From the NCBI GenBank assembly GCA_027382625.1, contig JAJKFJ010022211.1, positions 62,001 to 126,000 on the forward strand: DNA of 64,000 bases. Direction: 5' to 3'. Below are positions 46,594 through 57,033 of this stretch, in pieces. The DNA is from Tetmemena sp. SeJ-2015 (lineage: Eukaryota > Ciliophora > Spirotrichea > Sporadotrichida > Oxytrichidae). Positions within the stretch are counted from its first letter, which is position 1; every line of letters begins with the position of its first letter. A program made the position numbers and the translations under genes. The notes under the pieces are model-generated. The model did no database searches and was not told the origin of the DNA. It saw only the letters and a program-made list of their open reading frames with translations.

Positions 46594-49230
46594 TTGAGTC
46601 TATGGATAATACTTTCCTTTAGTTCCTCTCTGATTAGTTTTCTGGAGCTTGATCTTGAAAATAAAAGAGTTCAGTATATAATATTAGGAGGAGCAACTCT
46701 ACTCTCAATTATTTTGGGATTTATCCTCCAAAGCTATTCTCATAATAAGTATGAGCGAGAAGTAGTTCATAAAATATCCCAGATCTTCATAGTTGCATAT
46801 GAGCAAGCACAAACTATTCAAAGCTAGAGATCATACAGATCGCAAGTCAATGAATTTGATATTATGAAAATATAAATGAATGTGAACTTTTATCATCAGA
46901 TTAAAATAGAATGGAGGGACAATTAGAGGAGCGTAGAAGTGTGCAAAATAATTAAGATATGGACTTTAATAAGATTCTAACGGCTAATTAGCCTCATTTT
47001 AACCAAGACACCTCAGCTTCTATTGACTCATTGCAAACACAGCATTTAATTTGATATTTTTAAACACAAAGGCAAAAAATGGCTTTCAAACTTGTTGCAT
47101 CACTGATAATTACCCTCTTCGCATTTTCAATAAGCATCTACATAATTATGAAAATGACTTATGACATGAAGGTTTATCTAATGAGTTGCTATATAGGGGC
47201 TATTGCTTATGACTTACTCTTAGTTAGAAATTGTGTAATCCTTATTTACTCATTCAACAAGGCAATTTACTATAAAATAACCAACCACATCAATAACTCT
47301 AAAATATTATGACCATCTTTAAACAAGTGATGATTTTATTTTTCCTCTAAAAAAGTTGATAAAATACCCTAGATTAGGAAAAACAATGTCTTGACTAATC
47401 ATCAAAGTGAAATAGATCTAGAGAGTATGGAAATGAAGAGTCAATTTGGGAAAAGTCTGGGCTATAGCTAGAAAACTCTAATGGAAGTAGAAAATAAAAC
47501 CTTTAACTTTTAAGAAGAAAATTTTGGATTATCAGATGAGACCGGGAAAGAATAATTTCTATTTCATAATTCCAGATTGCTTTTTAATTTTATGAATAAG
47601 ATGAAACGCTTTTGGTTCTGAACACTTACTTTAGAACAAATAATTCTGCAAGAATCATTTGTTCCTGATGAATTCAAAAAGACATGCTTTCCGCCAGAAT
47701 TATGATCAAAGTAACATTTCAACAGAGAAATCAGAGGCTTCAAGAGTTGCAAGCTTGCTTTAGGATTTATTTATCTCTTTATTTCAATGAATGATATTTT
47801 AGATTTAGTAAAAAGTTAATCAGCTCAAGTAAAGATATTAGAGCTTGCCCTTTTAAGCTTCATCTATCAAACTTATGGAAGTAAAAGTAATAGAGTACTA
47901 AAGAGATTTTAAAGCTAAAAAATTCAGGACTTCGATATCTTAGACTAAATCAAATCCTAACTTAACATTATATTTTGTTTTATACATGCTTGGCGACACT
48001 AGCAAGTTGAGAAAGTCTAATATCGAAGGGGACGATGTATTTTACTCCCCTTTGAAAGCGCATCGTTAGATGATTGATCTAGAACAAAATACAAGTCAGT
48101 TCTTTCATTTTATACATAGTTTTAAAATGACATAGAGATGCAGGAATTCATTGAAAGTCAAATTAGTCAGCGAAATCAGCTGCTTGCTTCCACAAACAGA
48201 TGAAAGTTTAGACTAGAGCAATTTAAGTATCATGAACTAAAATATCGAGGCAGAAGGAGAAGAAGAAAAATGCTAAGATTTGAAGCTACAGAGTCAAATT
48301 TATTCTATTTTTTATTGTGAGTGATTTACTTTAGCGAAGAAGAATTAGAGGAAGTATGATGGAAATAACAACTCCCTTAAGGTTTTCTAACAAGTCCTTG
48401 ATTGAGAAAAATTCATCAGCTAAGAAATAAAATGCGCTTGATTCTCCTCGTTCAGTGTTTAAACTTCCAGCCATTGATTTCCAGCCTAAGTAAAATTTCA
48501 TGCTTTTCGATGTAGATTCTGGGGCTAACTCCTCACTTTAATCCCCTTAATCTCTAAGGCAATCAAGTCAAAGAGAATAAATAGACTTCAAAGCAGAGAG
48601 CCTTCAATAGAACTCCAGAATTAAGAAGAGATTAGAGAACCTGAACCTTCTAGCAAGAACAATTTCTTTTAGGAACAAATTGAAAATGTGAGCGAGGTTG
48701 AGGAAACATCTTTAAGAAATAAAATGATTCAGCAGAAAAATAACAGTATAAGTAACCTTAATAACTCTAAATGATAAACTTTTTGCCATCTAATTATATA
48801 AATATTATTTATACCCAAAAATGAAGACCAAGAAGAAAACGATGAGGAAGTGCAATTCATAAATAGAGCATAAAGATAAAGACAACAACTTAGGATCCCA
48901 AAGAATTTGGAACTTAAGAAACTGAAAACTTAAGTCTCTAATACTCACTCTCTACAAAGAATTTCCTTTGTCAAAACTAAGAATGTCTAAATCTAAATGG
49001 AACTCAGGAACTTGGGCCTCCTATCTAATTTAATGAGCAACAGTTCGAATCCCCACAAGAAATTCAAGTATTTAGTTCAAACTAAAATAATATTCCCTTA
49101 CCTCAAAGCTATAGAGGTCATCGAAAAAATTCAAAAAAATAAAATAAAGAATAGTCTCAAGTACTTAATAAAAGTTAACAATAGGGAAAAAAAAGATCAA
49201 AAACAATTTTAAAATTTTAAAAATTAACTT
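46594..49230 (+). CDS. Multi-pass membrane protein with cytoplasmic tail related to the 41-44 kb gene
   Basis: ATG 46594 opens a hydrophobic stretch with VQYIILGGATLLSIILGFI. After a polar loop (MEGQLEERRSVQNNQDMDF), more membrane spans follow at 47079-47310 (KLVASLIITLFAFSISIYI, MSCYIGAIAYDLLLVRNCV). The tail has NHQSEIDLESMEMKSQFG, KTLMEVENKTFNFQEEN, ALLSFIYQTYGSKSNRVLK, DFDILDQIKSQLN, then disordered segments (NKSLIEKNSSAKKQNALD, FDVDSGANSSLQSPQSL, FKYLVQTKIIFPYLKAIEV). FIYQTYG...VLK...D-x-F parallels FLFQTYG...LLK in the minus-strand gene. Stretches 47310-47350, 47590-47640 and 48330-48350 look like IESs. It is divergently arranged from the 44.97-46.54 kb gene. Function unknown. Confidence 0.45.
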
Positions 49231-49829
49231 TAATCTTCTTCAGGATTTTGAATCACTTAAAAAAAACCTATTTTTAACAAAAAAAATCATAAAACCTTTA
49301 AAATTTTATCTTTAATGAAAATTTGAGAGAATGTTTTTAATTCAAAGGAGGTGAATCCGAGAGCAACGAATCTATGCGCCAAGATTCTTAGAATGTTCAA
49401 TCTGGCAGAAACACTCAGGCAGATACTTGCACGAAGAATTTTGAACAAACAGACTCCACTTTTAAATTTAAGGATTCTCAATTTTTGGAATGGGTACTTA
49501 AATATCTGAACTTCAAAGCGTCAGGAACGGGCAAGGGAAAAGAGCGCAGAGATTTTCATTTTTACCCATGCAGCAAGTATTGAGGACAGCCACTAATTCT
49601 TAGCTCTCAACTGTTCAAAGGCCTCCTCTTCGATCCAAAACCTAGAGAAAAAGAAAACCTCTCAACATTATTGAGCTTTATTTAATAGTTATAATGGATT
49701 ATATACAAAAATAAATTGCTTAACATTATTGAAAATTAATTATTATAAAAGATAGAAGCCATCAATTTTTAACTATATTTTAAATTAATTTGGTGATTAA
49801 AATATTGAGGGTAACAAAAGTCTTGGGGA

Positions 49830-50760
49830 AATGGATTCAGTGTCTATAGCTAATAAGGATACTGAGATTAGACCAACTACTTAGTAATTTAAGATGATAA
49901 AGCGACAAGCCAGACATCAAACTATGTTTTCTTCTTCTAGCAATCCAGATGATAATAATGGCTCCAAAATTAATTCAAATTGCTATGAAAATAATAATTT
50001 AAATTATGGACTGCCTTGATGATTAATTAAATTAAGTTTTTAATATGAATTGGAAAAGTTGAATTCTCCTACAAATTAAATGACTGAGCAGAAGAACGAA
50101 GACCAGAAAGAATCAGTTCCACGCTTTAAGACTTCTAACTAGTTAGGTAGCTATTATAATTTTATTGAAAGCTAAGATAATCATATTGGAATAAATCAAA
50201 TAGGATTGGATAACTAGTTATCTGCAGTTAGTTTTGAGAATAAAGATAATAATTACAAGAACTACTCAGAGACCAATCTGATAGTAATTTAGGCTGATGG
50301 CAAGAGCACCTCACCATTTAAGGGAGTCAAAGATTCCTCATTCATTCAAACTTCACAGAGAGAAAATATTTCACGAGCCTACGTAAAGCAAGACCTTTAA
50401 TCATCAAGGGAAAGAATATAACTTAATCAGAGAGAGATGAGTCAGGGAAGAGCACCCACTGGATAAGAAATCAATTTCAAAAAGGGGAGAGATTTATAGT
50501 GAATTTAGAATTAATATAATTTAGATTCTCATTCTGTTGAGGCTGAACTCAAGAGAAAGGCATATCTTAAATTTAGTGGCCTCTCTCAAATGAAGGTTGT
50601 CTATGAGAAGTCTCACAAGAATAGCATTCACGACAAGAATAATCAAAGGTCTGAATCTAATCTTTATAAATTTATGTTTCTGATTCGTTCCACAATCAGT
50701 CGAAGAACTCTAGAGCTTCTCTTAATTTAGACAGAAGCAATATTTGAGTGCACAAATTTC
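49830..50760 (+). CDS. Disordered plus-strand protein, unrecognised
   Basis: ATG near 49830: MDSVSIANKDTEIRPTTQQ, KMIKRQARHQTMFSSSSNP. After an AT-rich break at about 50010-50050: QMTEQKNEDQKESVPRFKT, ENKDNNYKNYSETNLIVIQ, RENISRAYVKQDLQSSRE, QREMSQGRAPTGQEINFKK; then VEAELKRKAYLKFSGLSQM. Ser, Asn and Gln dominate and no folded domain is apparent. It lies about 220 bp upstream of the polymerase gene in the same direction. It could be a separate gene or 5' segments of a larger one. Confidence 0.45.
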
Positions 50761-50983
50761 AAAGTATGATAAGCTATTATAAAGTTAATGAAGAGAAATA
50801 TATTATCATTTGTTAATTTCATTTATGATTAAAAAGATAGCTTGATATTTCTCTTATTGTTCTCTCTTCTGTTGGATAATGAATTATAAATAAATCTTAT
50901 CAATATATAGTTACACTTAAATAATTTTAAACACTTTATGATTGTGTTTTAGTTTTCTGATCAAATTTTGTGACTCAATCAAG

Positions 50984-52684
50984 ATGGAAAGAAAGACATC
51001 AGCTGCCCGTGCTAAAAAGCAGGCTGCTAATTCCTAACCTCAGCCAGTTAATTAAAACTCAATCTTTAAAGCACTTTCGTGTATAATTTTAGTTGCTGAT
51101 GCAGATAAAAAGATCAAGAAAGCCCCCTCCACTTAGACCCTACTCAATTTAACCTAAGATAAAAAAGCTCATGTCAAAACTTAATAAGCAGATTCATCTC
51201 CTAAATCTCAGCCAGAAAAATTCAATTATAAATTCTCTTTGTTATAGTTCTTAATTAAATTTTAAAAAGCTAAAGCAAAGAAGAGAGGCATCTCAGAAAT
51301 AACTAAGAGTGTAGAAAGGGTAGAAAAAAAGACTAAGAAAGCTTAAGCTTCTAAAGCAGCAGCTGATGATGATAGTGAAGAAGAAAAGAAAAAGCCTGCA
51401 GATGAAGAAGAGGATAAATATTCTAAGTTTATTTAATGATAAAAATGCTGCAAACAATTAAGCTGATGATGGAAAGAAAATTCCATTAAACAAAGCACTT
51501 GCTGATCAGTTAGATAGACTTTTCTAATTCTACTAAACTCAGAAAGACAAGGGCAGGATGTGGGGATACAAAAGAGCTGTCACAGCAGTAAGACAAATTA
51601 AATATATATTTGCTATAAATCTAATGGCCAATCCATGATGTGGATCAGTTAAAAGGAGTGGCAGGACTAGGAGAGGGAATACTAAAAAAGTTGAGGGAAT
51701 TCGTAGCTGAGGGAAGCATTAAGAGATTTGAATTCATAGATACAGATTAAAGAATTCAAACTCTCCAACTATTCGATATTTGTTTAGAGTGCAACATTTT
51801 TAATTTTTACTTCGAGTAAGTGTGGGGTATCGGTCCTTCTAAGGCGCAAGAGCTTTGGGATAAGAAAATGCGTAGCATCGAAGACCTCAGGAAAAACTAA
51901 CACCTACTCACGACTATGCAAAAAACAGGTCTTAAGTACTTTGAAGATAATATTAAATCAGTGTCTATTTTAAGATTTCAAGGAAAAAATACCTCGAGCT
52001 GAAGTGACCTAGCTTTTAGAAAGAGTAAGGAAAACTGGATACAAACTTATACCAGATGGTGAAAAAGTTTTGAAAATTGAAGCCTGTGGATCCTACAGAA
52101 GAGGCAGAGAGCTATGCGGAGACATAGACGTCTTAGTTACTAGAACTGATTAATCTTATTATGACTTATCTCTTTATAAATTTTTATTTGTTTTGATGGT
52201 TAGCCTATAGCAGGTTTAAACGAAAAGCTCGTAGTTGCACTGGAAAAGGAAGGATTCTTTAAGGAAAGACTGGGCGATCTGAGAAAAGGAGCCACAGGAC
52301 ATGAAGGTTATTAAGGAATTAAGTTATTTAAATTTAAGCATTAAAGTGGAATCTGCTAGCTTGATTCAAAGCACAAAGTAAGGAGGATAGATTTGAAAGT
52401 GTACCCAGCTGAGCAATATGGATATGCACTTCTCTACTTCACAGGCAGTGGAAACTTCAACGTAAACATGCGTACTCAAGCTCTAAAGAAAGGCTACACT
52501 CTTTCGGATCACGGCATGCATAAGACCTCCTAAAAGCTTCTATATTATTTATTAAAAGAATGGAGCCAGCCTTCCTGCACTCACTGAGAAATATTTTATA
52601 ACTCTTAAATTTGTTTTATAAGAGGAAGAAGTATTCAAGCACTTAGGTCTACCATTCAAACAGCCTAACGAGAGAGATATTTGA
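50984..52684 (+). CDS. Family X DNA polymerase (pol beta/lambda type)
   Basis: Family X polymerases fill short gaps in base excision repair and end joining. ATG 50984: [19 protein letters not shown], a Lys/Glu-rich leader, then [18 protein letters not shown], the first helix-hairpin-helix ([19 protein letters not shown]), the second ([19 protein letters not shown]), [17 protein letters not shown], the catalytic [19 protein letters not shown] with the D-x-D pair, [11 protein letters not shown], and [19 protein letters not shown] with the third Asp. The thumb follows: [49 protein letters not shown] 52682-52684. No BRCT was seen. Three IESs were resolved (pointers TTCGA, AAGAT, TGAT), with others near 51430-51450, 51590-51620, 52310-52370 and 52560-52620. 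Segments are colinear. Confidence 0.92.
51777..51815 (+). other. IES in polymerase gene, pointer TTCGA, 39 bp in frame
   Basis: TTCGA at 51772-51776 and 51811-51815. Excision gives QTLQLFEQVWGIGPS as in pol beta. It is 3n and has no in-frame TGA. Confidence 0.92.
51949..51976 (+). other. IES in polymerase gene, pointer AAGAT, 28 bp
   Basis: AAGAT at 51944-51948 and 51972-51976. Excision gives [17 protein letters not shown]. Confidence 0.92.
52151..52197 (+). other. IES in polymerase gene, pointer TGAT, 47 bp
   Basis: TGAT at 52147-52150 and 52194-52197. Excision gives [18 protein letters not shown] next to the catalytic Asp pair. Confidence 0.88.
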
Positions 52685-52804
52685 ATTGTTTGTAATCGTT
52701 TAAGAAATTTTAGTATTTTGAATTCTACTCAATTTTTTGAGTGAATACGATTTAATGGCTATCAGAATTGAAGATTACAAATAATTAAGATTCGTGATTG
52801 AATT

Positions 52805-53549
52805 GTTCCTAATTCCAATAGCATGATTCTGGGTTGAATTCATGATCCATAGGCTTGAGCTTTATTGGGACGATAAGGATTTTGTGGTAATTGGGAGGCT
52901 GGAGGTAAAACATGTGGCTATTAGTAATAGCTGCTTTGCTATGGTGGGGGAGGTGGCACTCCTGAGAATCCTGAGTAAGGTTGCTAGAATGCGGCCTAGT
53001 GAGCTTCATGAACCGCTACTTTAAAATAATTATATAAGTTTATTGGCTACTTGGGGTACTGGAGGTGGTGGAAAATAGCTCTCTGATTAGATGACTCTTC
53101 TTTCATCATGTGGTCTATTAATCCATACATTTTTTGAATATATAGTATCTATACTGATGAGTGCGATTCCAAAAGCCATGGTGCTAATGGTGGTGATCTG
53201 CTCTTACCCTTCTGCCTCTGGAAACAAGCAAAGCTCTTAAGCACAACCCACAGCAACAGAAAATAGAGAAGAGTCCCATAACGAAGAACACCCAAGGCTC
53301 GAATGGACTTGAGCAGTAGTTTTCTCCGTTACAGTAGTTGCTCTTGCAGTAAGCGTCTTCATAGCAAAACACTCCATCGCATAAGTCGTAGTTCAAGTAT
53401 CTCCCTCCATATCTGTAATATTCTCAAATATTATTATTCTTAGTATTTTAATCATAGGAGTATTGACTATAAGAACAAGCAAGTGCCTCTTTAGAAAGTG
53501 TGAGAATATAAATTAGCCCAAATGACCAATAATCTAATCTGTTAAACAT
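52805..53549 (-). CDS. Small type I membrane protein, Cys-rich ectodomain and Pro-rich tail
   Basis: ATG 53549-53547: MFNRLDYWSFGLIYILTLS with a hydrophobic leader (signal peptide), then YSQYS and, after a break at about 53410-53455, the Cys-rich YDLCDGVFCYEDAYCKSNY and CNGENYCSSPFEP. A transmembrane segment (VFFVMGLFSIFCCCGLCL), a basic stop-transfer (RGRRVRADHHH), and a Pro/Gln/Tyr-rich tail (YFPPPPVPQVA, FSGVPPPPPQQSSYYQQP) follow. The plan resembles Shisa-like adaptors (Cys-rich ectodomain, single span, PPxY-type tail), but homology is not shown. The tail is interrupted near 53040-53130. The last residues (SQIQP) run out near 52805 without a confident stop. Confidence 0.6.
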
Positions 53550-53647
53550 GCAATTAATTAAATTTCTTCACTCAAATTGATACTTAATGTTCTCTTCTTA
53601 TACTTGATTTATAAGTTGAGAGAGTTTCGATTTTTTATAAAATAAAG

Positions 53648-56600
53648 TTTGACTTTCAAGAGCTTGAATGAATAAGCAAGGTAAGGAGAGTACTCGAAGC
53701 AGTGTAGTCTCAAAAATGATCGCCTCATCCTTAATTACTTGACTTATGATGTCTTTAGTACAAAAGAAAGGGAAAAAGGAGTAAGCTGCGATGATATTTT
53801 ATTAATCGACTGGTGATCGAAACAAAGAACTCTTCGTGGGGAGAAGAGCGCTTTTTATTCCTCAAGGCAGAGCTTTCAACCACAAAATATAAAGTGTGTT
53901 GATTCAGAGTCAGAACGAAAATTCAAGAATCATGGAGGCACTGTCGTTGCCTTGAACCAAAGTAAGATCCCTGCTCTTTCTGTCTCCTTTCTATCTTTCT
54001 TTTCTTTACTTTATTATAATAGATATAGAATATTTTCTCAAATTTAATCAGTGATGTAGGCACCCAAAAAGGTTCGGGAAAGCTAGACTTAGAAAAGGTA
54101 TGCGAGAGTTTGAAAATTCCAATGGAAAGTCTAGCTACATTCCTCAAGGAAGAGAAGCAATTAAATAAGATAACAAGATTCATCACATTAAGGAGTTTCT
54201 GATAGACGTTTCTCAATTAGATAAATGTAATTTTTTCTATTTTTATAAATTAGAGGAGGAAGAAGAAAAGAAGGAAGAGGAAATTCCTCACACGCCTTCT
54301 AAAGCACATTAAATTGCGTTTAGTGTATGCAGAATATATGTATATTTTAGACAAGAAAAATAGCAAGCCACTTTACTAGAAGATAAGGAAATGCTTGAAA
54401 CTCCTCCTTCCCAAATTTAGAGTTCTGGGAGGAAGAGAACTCGCCACTAGACCACAGACTCAGAGAAGATCCGATCTCAATCTGATCAAAAGAGGACAGC
54501 TGGATGATCTAACTTATCAGACTTAGGAATCAATCAGAACTTCTCTAGTTTTAAAATACAATACTATAATACCCACAATCCAATAATTTATTTTGAAGCA
54601 GGGTTGAACAAGGAATCAGATACAAAGGGAGGCACTGACTATCATCTCAGAAAACGACAAAAGATTAAGGACTCAAAACCAAATCAAGCAGAACCATCTC
54701 TTTCTACTGTAAAATAAGCTCCAGTGAGTGAAGAGAAAGGGCTTTTGAAAGAAGAAGCTAAATTAAACGAAACTAAGGATCCCTAACAGAAGAGACTTGA
54801 CTTTGAGGAGACAAAGGATTCCACTCCCCTTGAGGATCTTTAATAGAATAGGCCTGATATATTTTGCGTCTAAATTAGCCAAACTCTATAGTAATAAAAA
54901 ATAATAGAGCAAACAATAACTACCACTGACCAAAATTAAGACTTGATTAGAGAATCATAGATTGATAATGAGGAAGAACAAGGAGAAAAAACTGACTAAA
55001 AGCAAGGGGAGGCCGGGCTACAGATTTAAACAGAGATTGATTAACCTATTTCTGAGGAAATTCAACGGAATGAGCCTCAAATGAGTCAATTCAATTCTAT
55101 TGTTAACCTTTTTTCTTTGATAATAAATGAGTATGGATGAAGAGTAGGCTTCCATATAGAGGAACATACAATTATAAATAGAAACAAATAACTAGGATGG
55201 GAAGCAATTTATAATTCAGGAGGAAAATTTAAACATGAATCACAGGCGGGTGAGGGAGCTGAAAGACCTAACTTAGGACGATATCGAAAAGCTTAACTAA
55301 GTTATAGATGACATCTCAAATCAAGAGTTAAGGCAAATTATTTTTCCAGTAATTATAAGATTCTTTTTTGTAAGGCAAATAACGAATTAAATAAACAAAC
55401 CTCTAGTGAGTTTCCTGGAGAAGAATTTGAGTAACTTGGAGGAAGATGACATAAGAAGGCCACTGTATGTAAATTTGATAGACTAGTTGCACAACTTTGA
55501 GAAAGGTATATTTGAGGTGAAGGACTTGCTAAGCACCCCCTATCATGAGTAAATAGATAAACTAAAAATTTAAATTCATTATAAAAAATATGAAGAGATA
55601 ATAATGAAAATATATTTTATTAACAAATTATTTGTTTTTTTTTAAAAGGATGGTATATCGTTGTTCTTAACTAGTACGATAAGTGCTGGTTTTGAAAAAT
55701 GATTATTAATTACATTCCTCAAATTTTACTTTACTTTACTTTACTTTAGATTAACTTTTCCTGGCTTAAAAAGTTTAAATAGCGTAGTTCTTTTTTTCTT
55801 AAAGATATTTAATCCATATTTTTTAATTTAATAAATAATTTTTTTTTAAAAGAGACAAAATTTGTTCTTATTAAGAATTTGGATACTTTGCGAAATAGAA
55901 TCAGTACTCAATCCAAGATAAGGAATTAATTTTAAATCTTAACCGGCTATTTCAGCTCCACCTGAAGTTAAAAGTATTGACCAGAAAGAGGCAAATGCTC
56001 CTCCCTTATCAGAAAGCAAGCTTAATTAAACTAGTCCAATAAAATAGACTCATCAGAATCCTGAAACTTGATATTATTTTTTCAATATCTTTTAATCTTA
56101 TCATTCATTTAAGTATTTATTTTGATCAAATCACAACTTATTTTAAAATATTAACTTATAAACCTTTTAAATTATTTCTGCATAATCTTAAAAATAAGAT
56201 ACAAGCCCTTAATTTTTTTTTACAAATTTGTTATTAAATTTAGATCTGCATAATATAAAATAATTTATTGTTCTTTAAGCAATATAATTCAACCACAAGA
56301 GAGCATCAGAGTCAGTGCATAGCATGAGATAATAACTATTATTTACTTTATTATTGTTGGTGGGTGGTTATAAATAGCTTTTTTTGAATCTTGAACCCGA
56401 GTTGATTAAGGATTAAATTAAATCTTATATGGTAATAAACTAATTGCTTCCTTAGTTACTCAAGAAAACTTCAAAGAACAACTCAGGAAGATAGACTATG
56501 TTCTCACTGCTTCAGGAGGCACCCATACATAATTATCTATACTAAATGTAAGAGAAGCATCTACATGCAAGATGGCTTGAGCATCACTTTATTGAGGAGT

Positions 56601-56660
56601 GCATCACAGATAACAAGATTCCTATTTAAAACTCATTTATTGTATTTAGCACATTTTAAA
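53648..56660 (+). CDS. Acidic, disordered nuclear-type protein followed by a BRCT-like segment
   Basis: Pieces on the plus strand: MNKQGKESTRSSVVSKMIA near 53668; a segment with ARLRKGMREFENSNGKSSY and PQGREAIKQDNKIHHIKEF at about 54070-54220; a long charged region 54250-55110 (EEEEEKKEEEIPHTPSKAH, SSGRKRTRHQTTDSEKIRS, EEKGLLKEEAKLNETKDP, EIDQPISEEIQRNEPQMS); MSMDEEQASIQRNIQLQIE and DLTQDDIEKLNQVIDDISN at 55129-55640; EVKSIDQKEANAPPLSES at 55945; then ENFKEQLRKIDYVLTASGG and WLEHHFIEECITDNKIPI at 56420-56640. The W-L-x-x-x-x-I-x-x-C-I pattern is the last helix of a BRCT domain. Whether all belong to one gene is inference. The right arm of the 94 bp repeat lies inside the interval. Confidence 0.4.
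55663..55756 (-). repeat. Right arm of the ~94 bp inverted repeat (partner at 41311-41404)
   Basis: Reads on the minus strand as the (AAAGT)n-like run, tttgaggaatgta, caaaaccagcactta and gtactagttaaga. The pair encloses about 14.3 kb. Sequence outside both arms is unrelated and no target-site duplication was found. Confidence 0.85.
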
Positions 56661-56808
56661 ATAATTATGTTTTTTAATCAATTGTCCACTTCAACTTTCA
56701 CTTAAATCTTTGAATTTTCTTATTTTCAATATTTATTATTAAGATAATAGAATTGCATTTGCAAAATTTTTAAATTAATCGTTTTTTAACTGAATTAAGT
56801 TTAAATTC

Positions 56809-57033
56809 TTAATTGGAGGGACGATTAGAGACATTTAATTGAAGTGACTGTTTTATTGTACCTGCCAGCTGCGAGACTAGAGTAACTTTATCATTATTAT
56901 TATTATTAAGAGTTATTGATAGAATAACTTTGGTCCTTGAGCTTAATATATTCTTCCTTTTTTCAGTCTCCATTAAGTATTTGGAGCCTCCACTATCCAC
57001 TCTTCCTTACGAAAGTTGGGAGTTTGATAATCT
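56809..57033 (-). CDS. Inverted segment of the beta-helix surface-protein gene
   Basis: The minus strand reads MDSGGSKYLMETEKRK then ILSITLNNNNNDKVTLVSQ, the 'GGSxYL...ILS...NNN' style of the neighbouring gene, whose other segments are on the plus strand. Its first 80 bp are identical to 60568-60647 in reverse complement; beyond that the two copies diverge. This is probably an inverted macronuclear-destined segment or a duplicated, decaying copy. Confidence 0.5.
56954..57033 (-). repeat. Left arm of a perfect 80 bp inverted repeat
   Basis: Reverse complement of 60568-60647 with no mismatch by eye: on the minus strand agattatcaaactcccaac through gagactgaaaaaaggaa. Both copies lie in protein-coding style sequence. 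Confidence 0.93.

Noticed and set aside
49020..49060. tRNA T-arm (gttcgaatccc)
   Set aside because: The flanking 5-base arms do not pair, no anticodon or D arm lies upstream at the right distance, and the stretch sits in an open coding frame.
52842..53024. 60-codon plus-strand frame
   Set aside because: It is antisense to the Pro/Gln/Tyr-rich tail of the membrane protein at 52.8-53.5 kb, which is much more protein-like.
41311..55756. A Maverick/Polinton or TBE-type DNA transposon bounded by the 94 bp repeats
   Set aside because: No DDE transposase, integrase, protein-primed polymerase, capsid or packaging ATPase was recognised between the arms. The polymerase inside is a cellular family X enzyme, and the arms lack C4A4 telomere-like ends.
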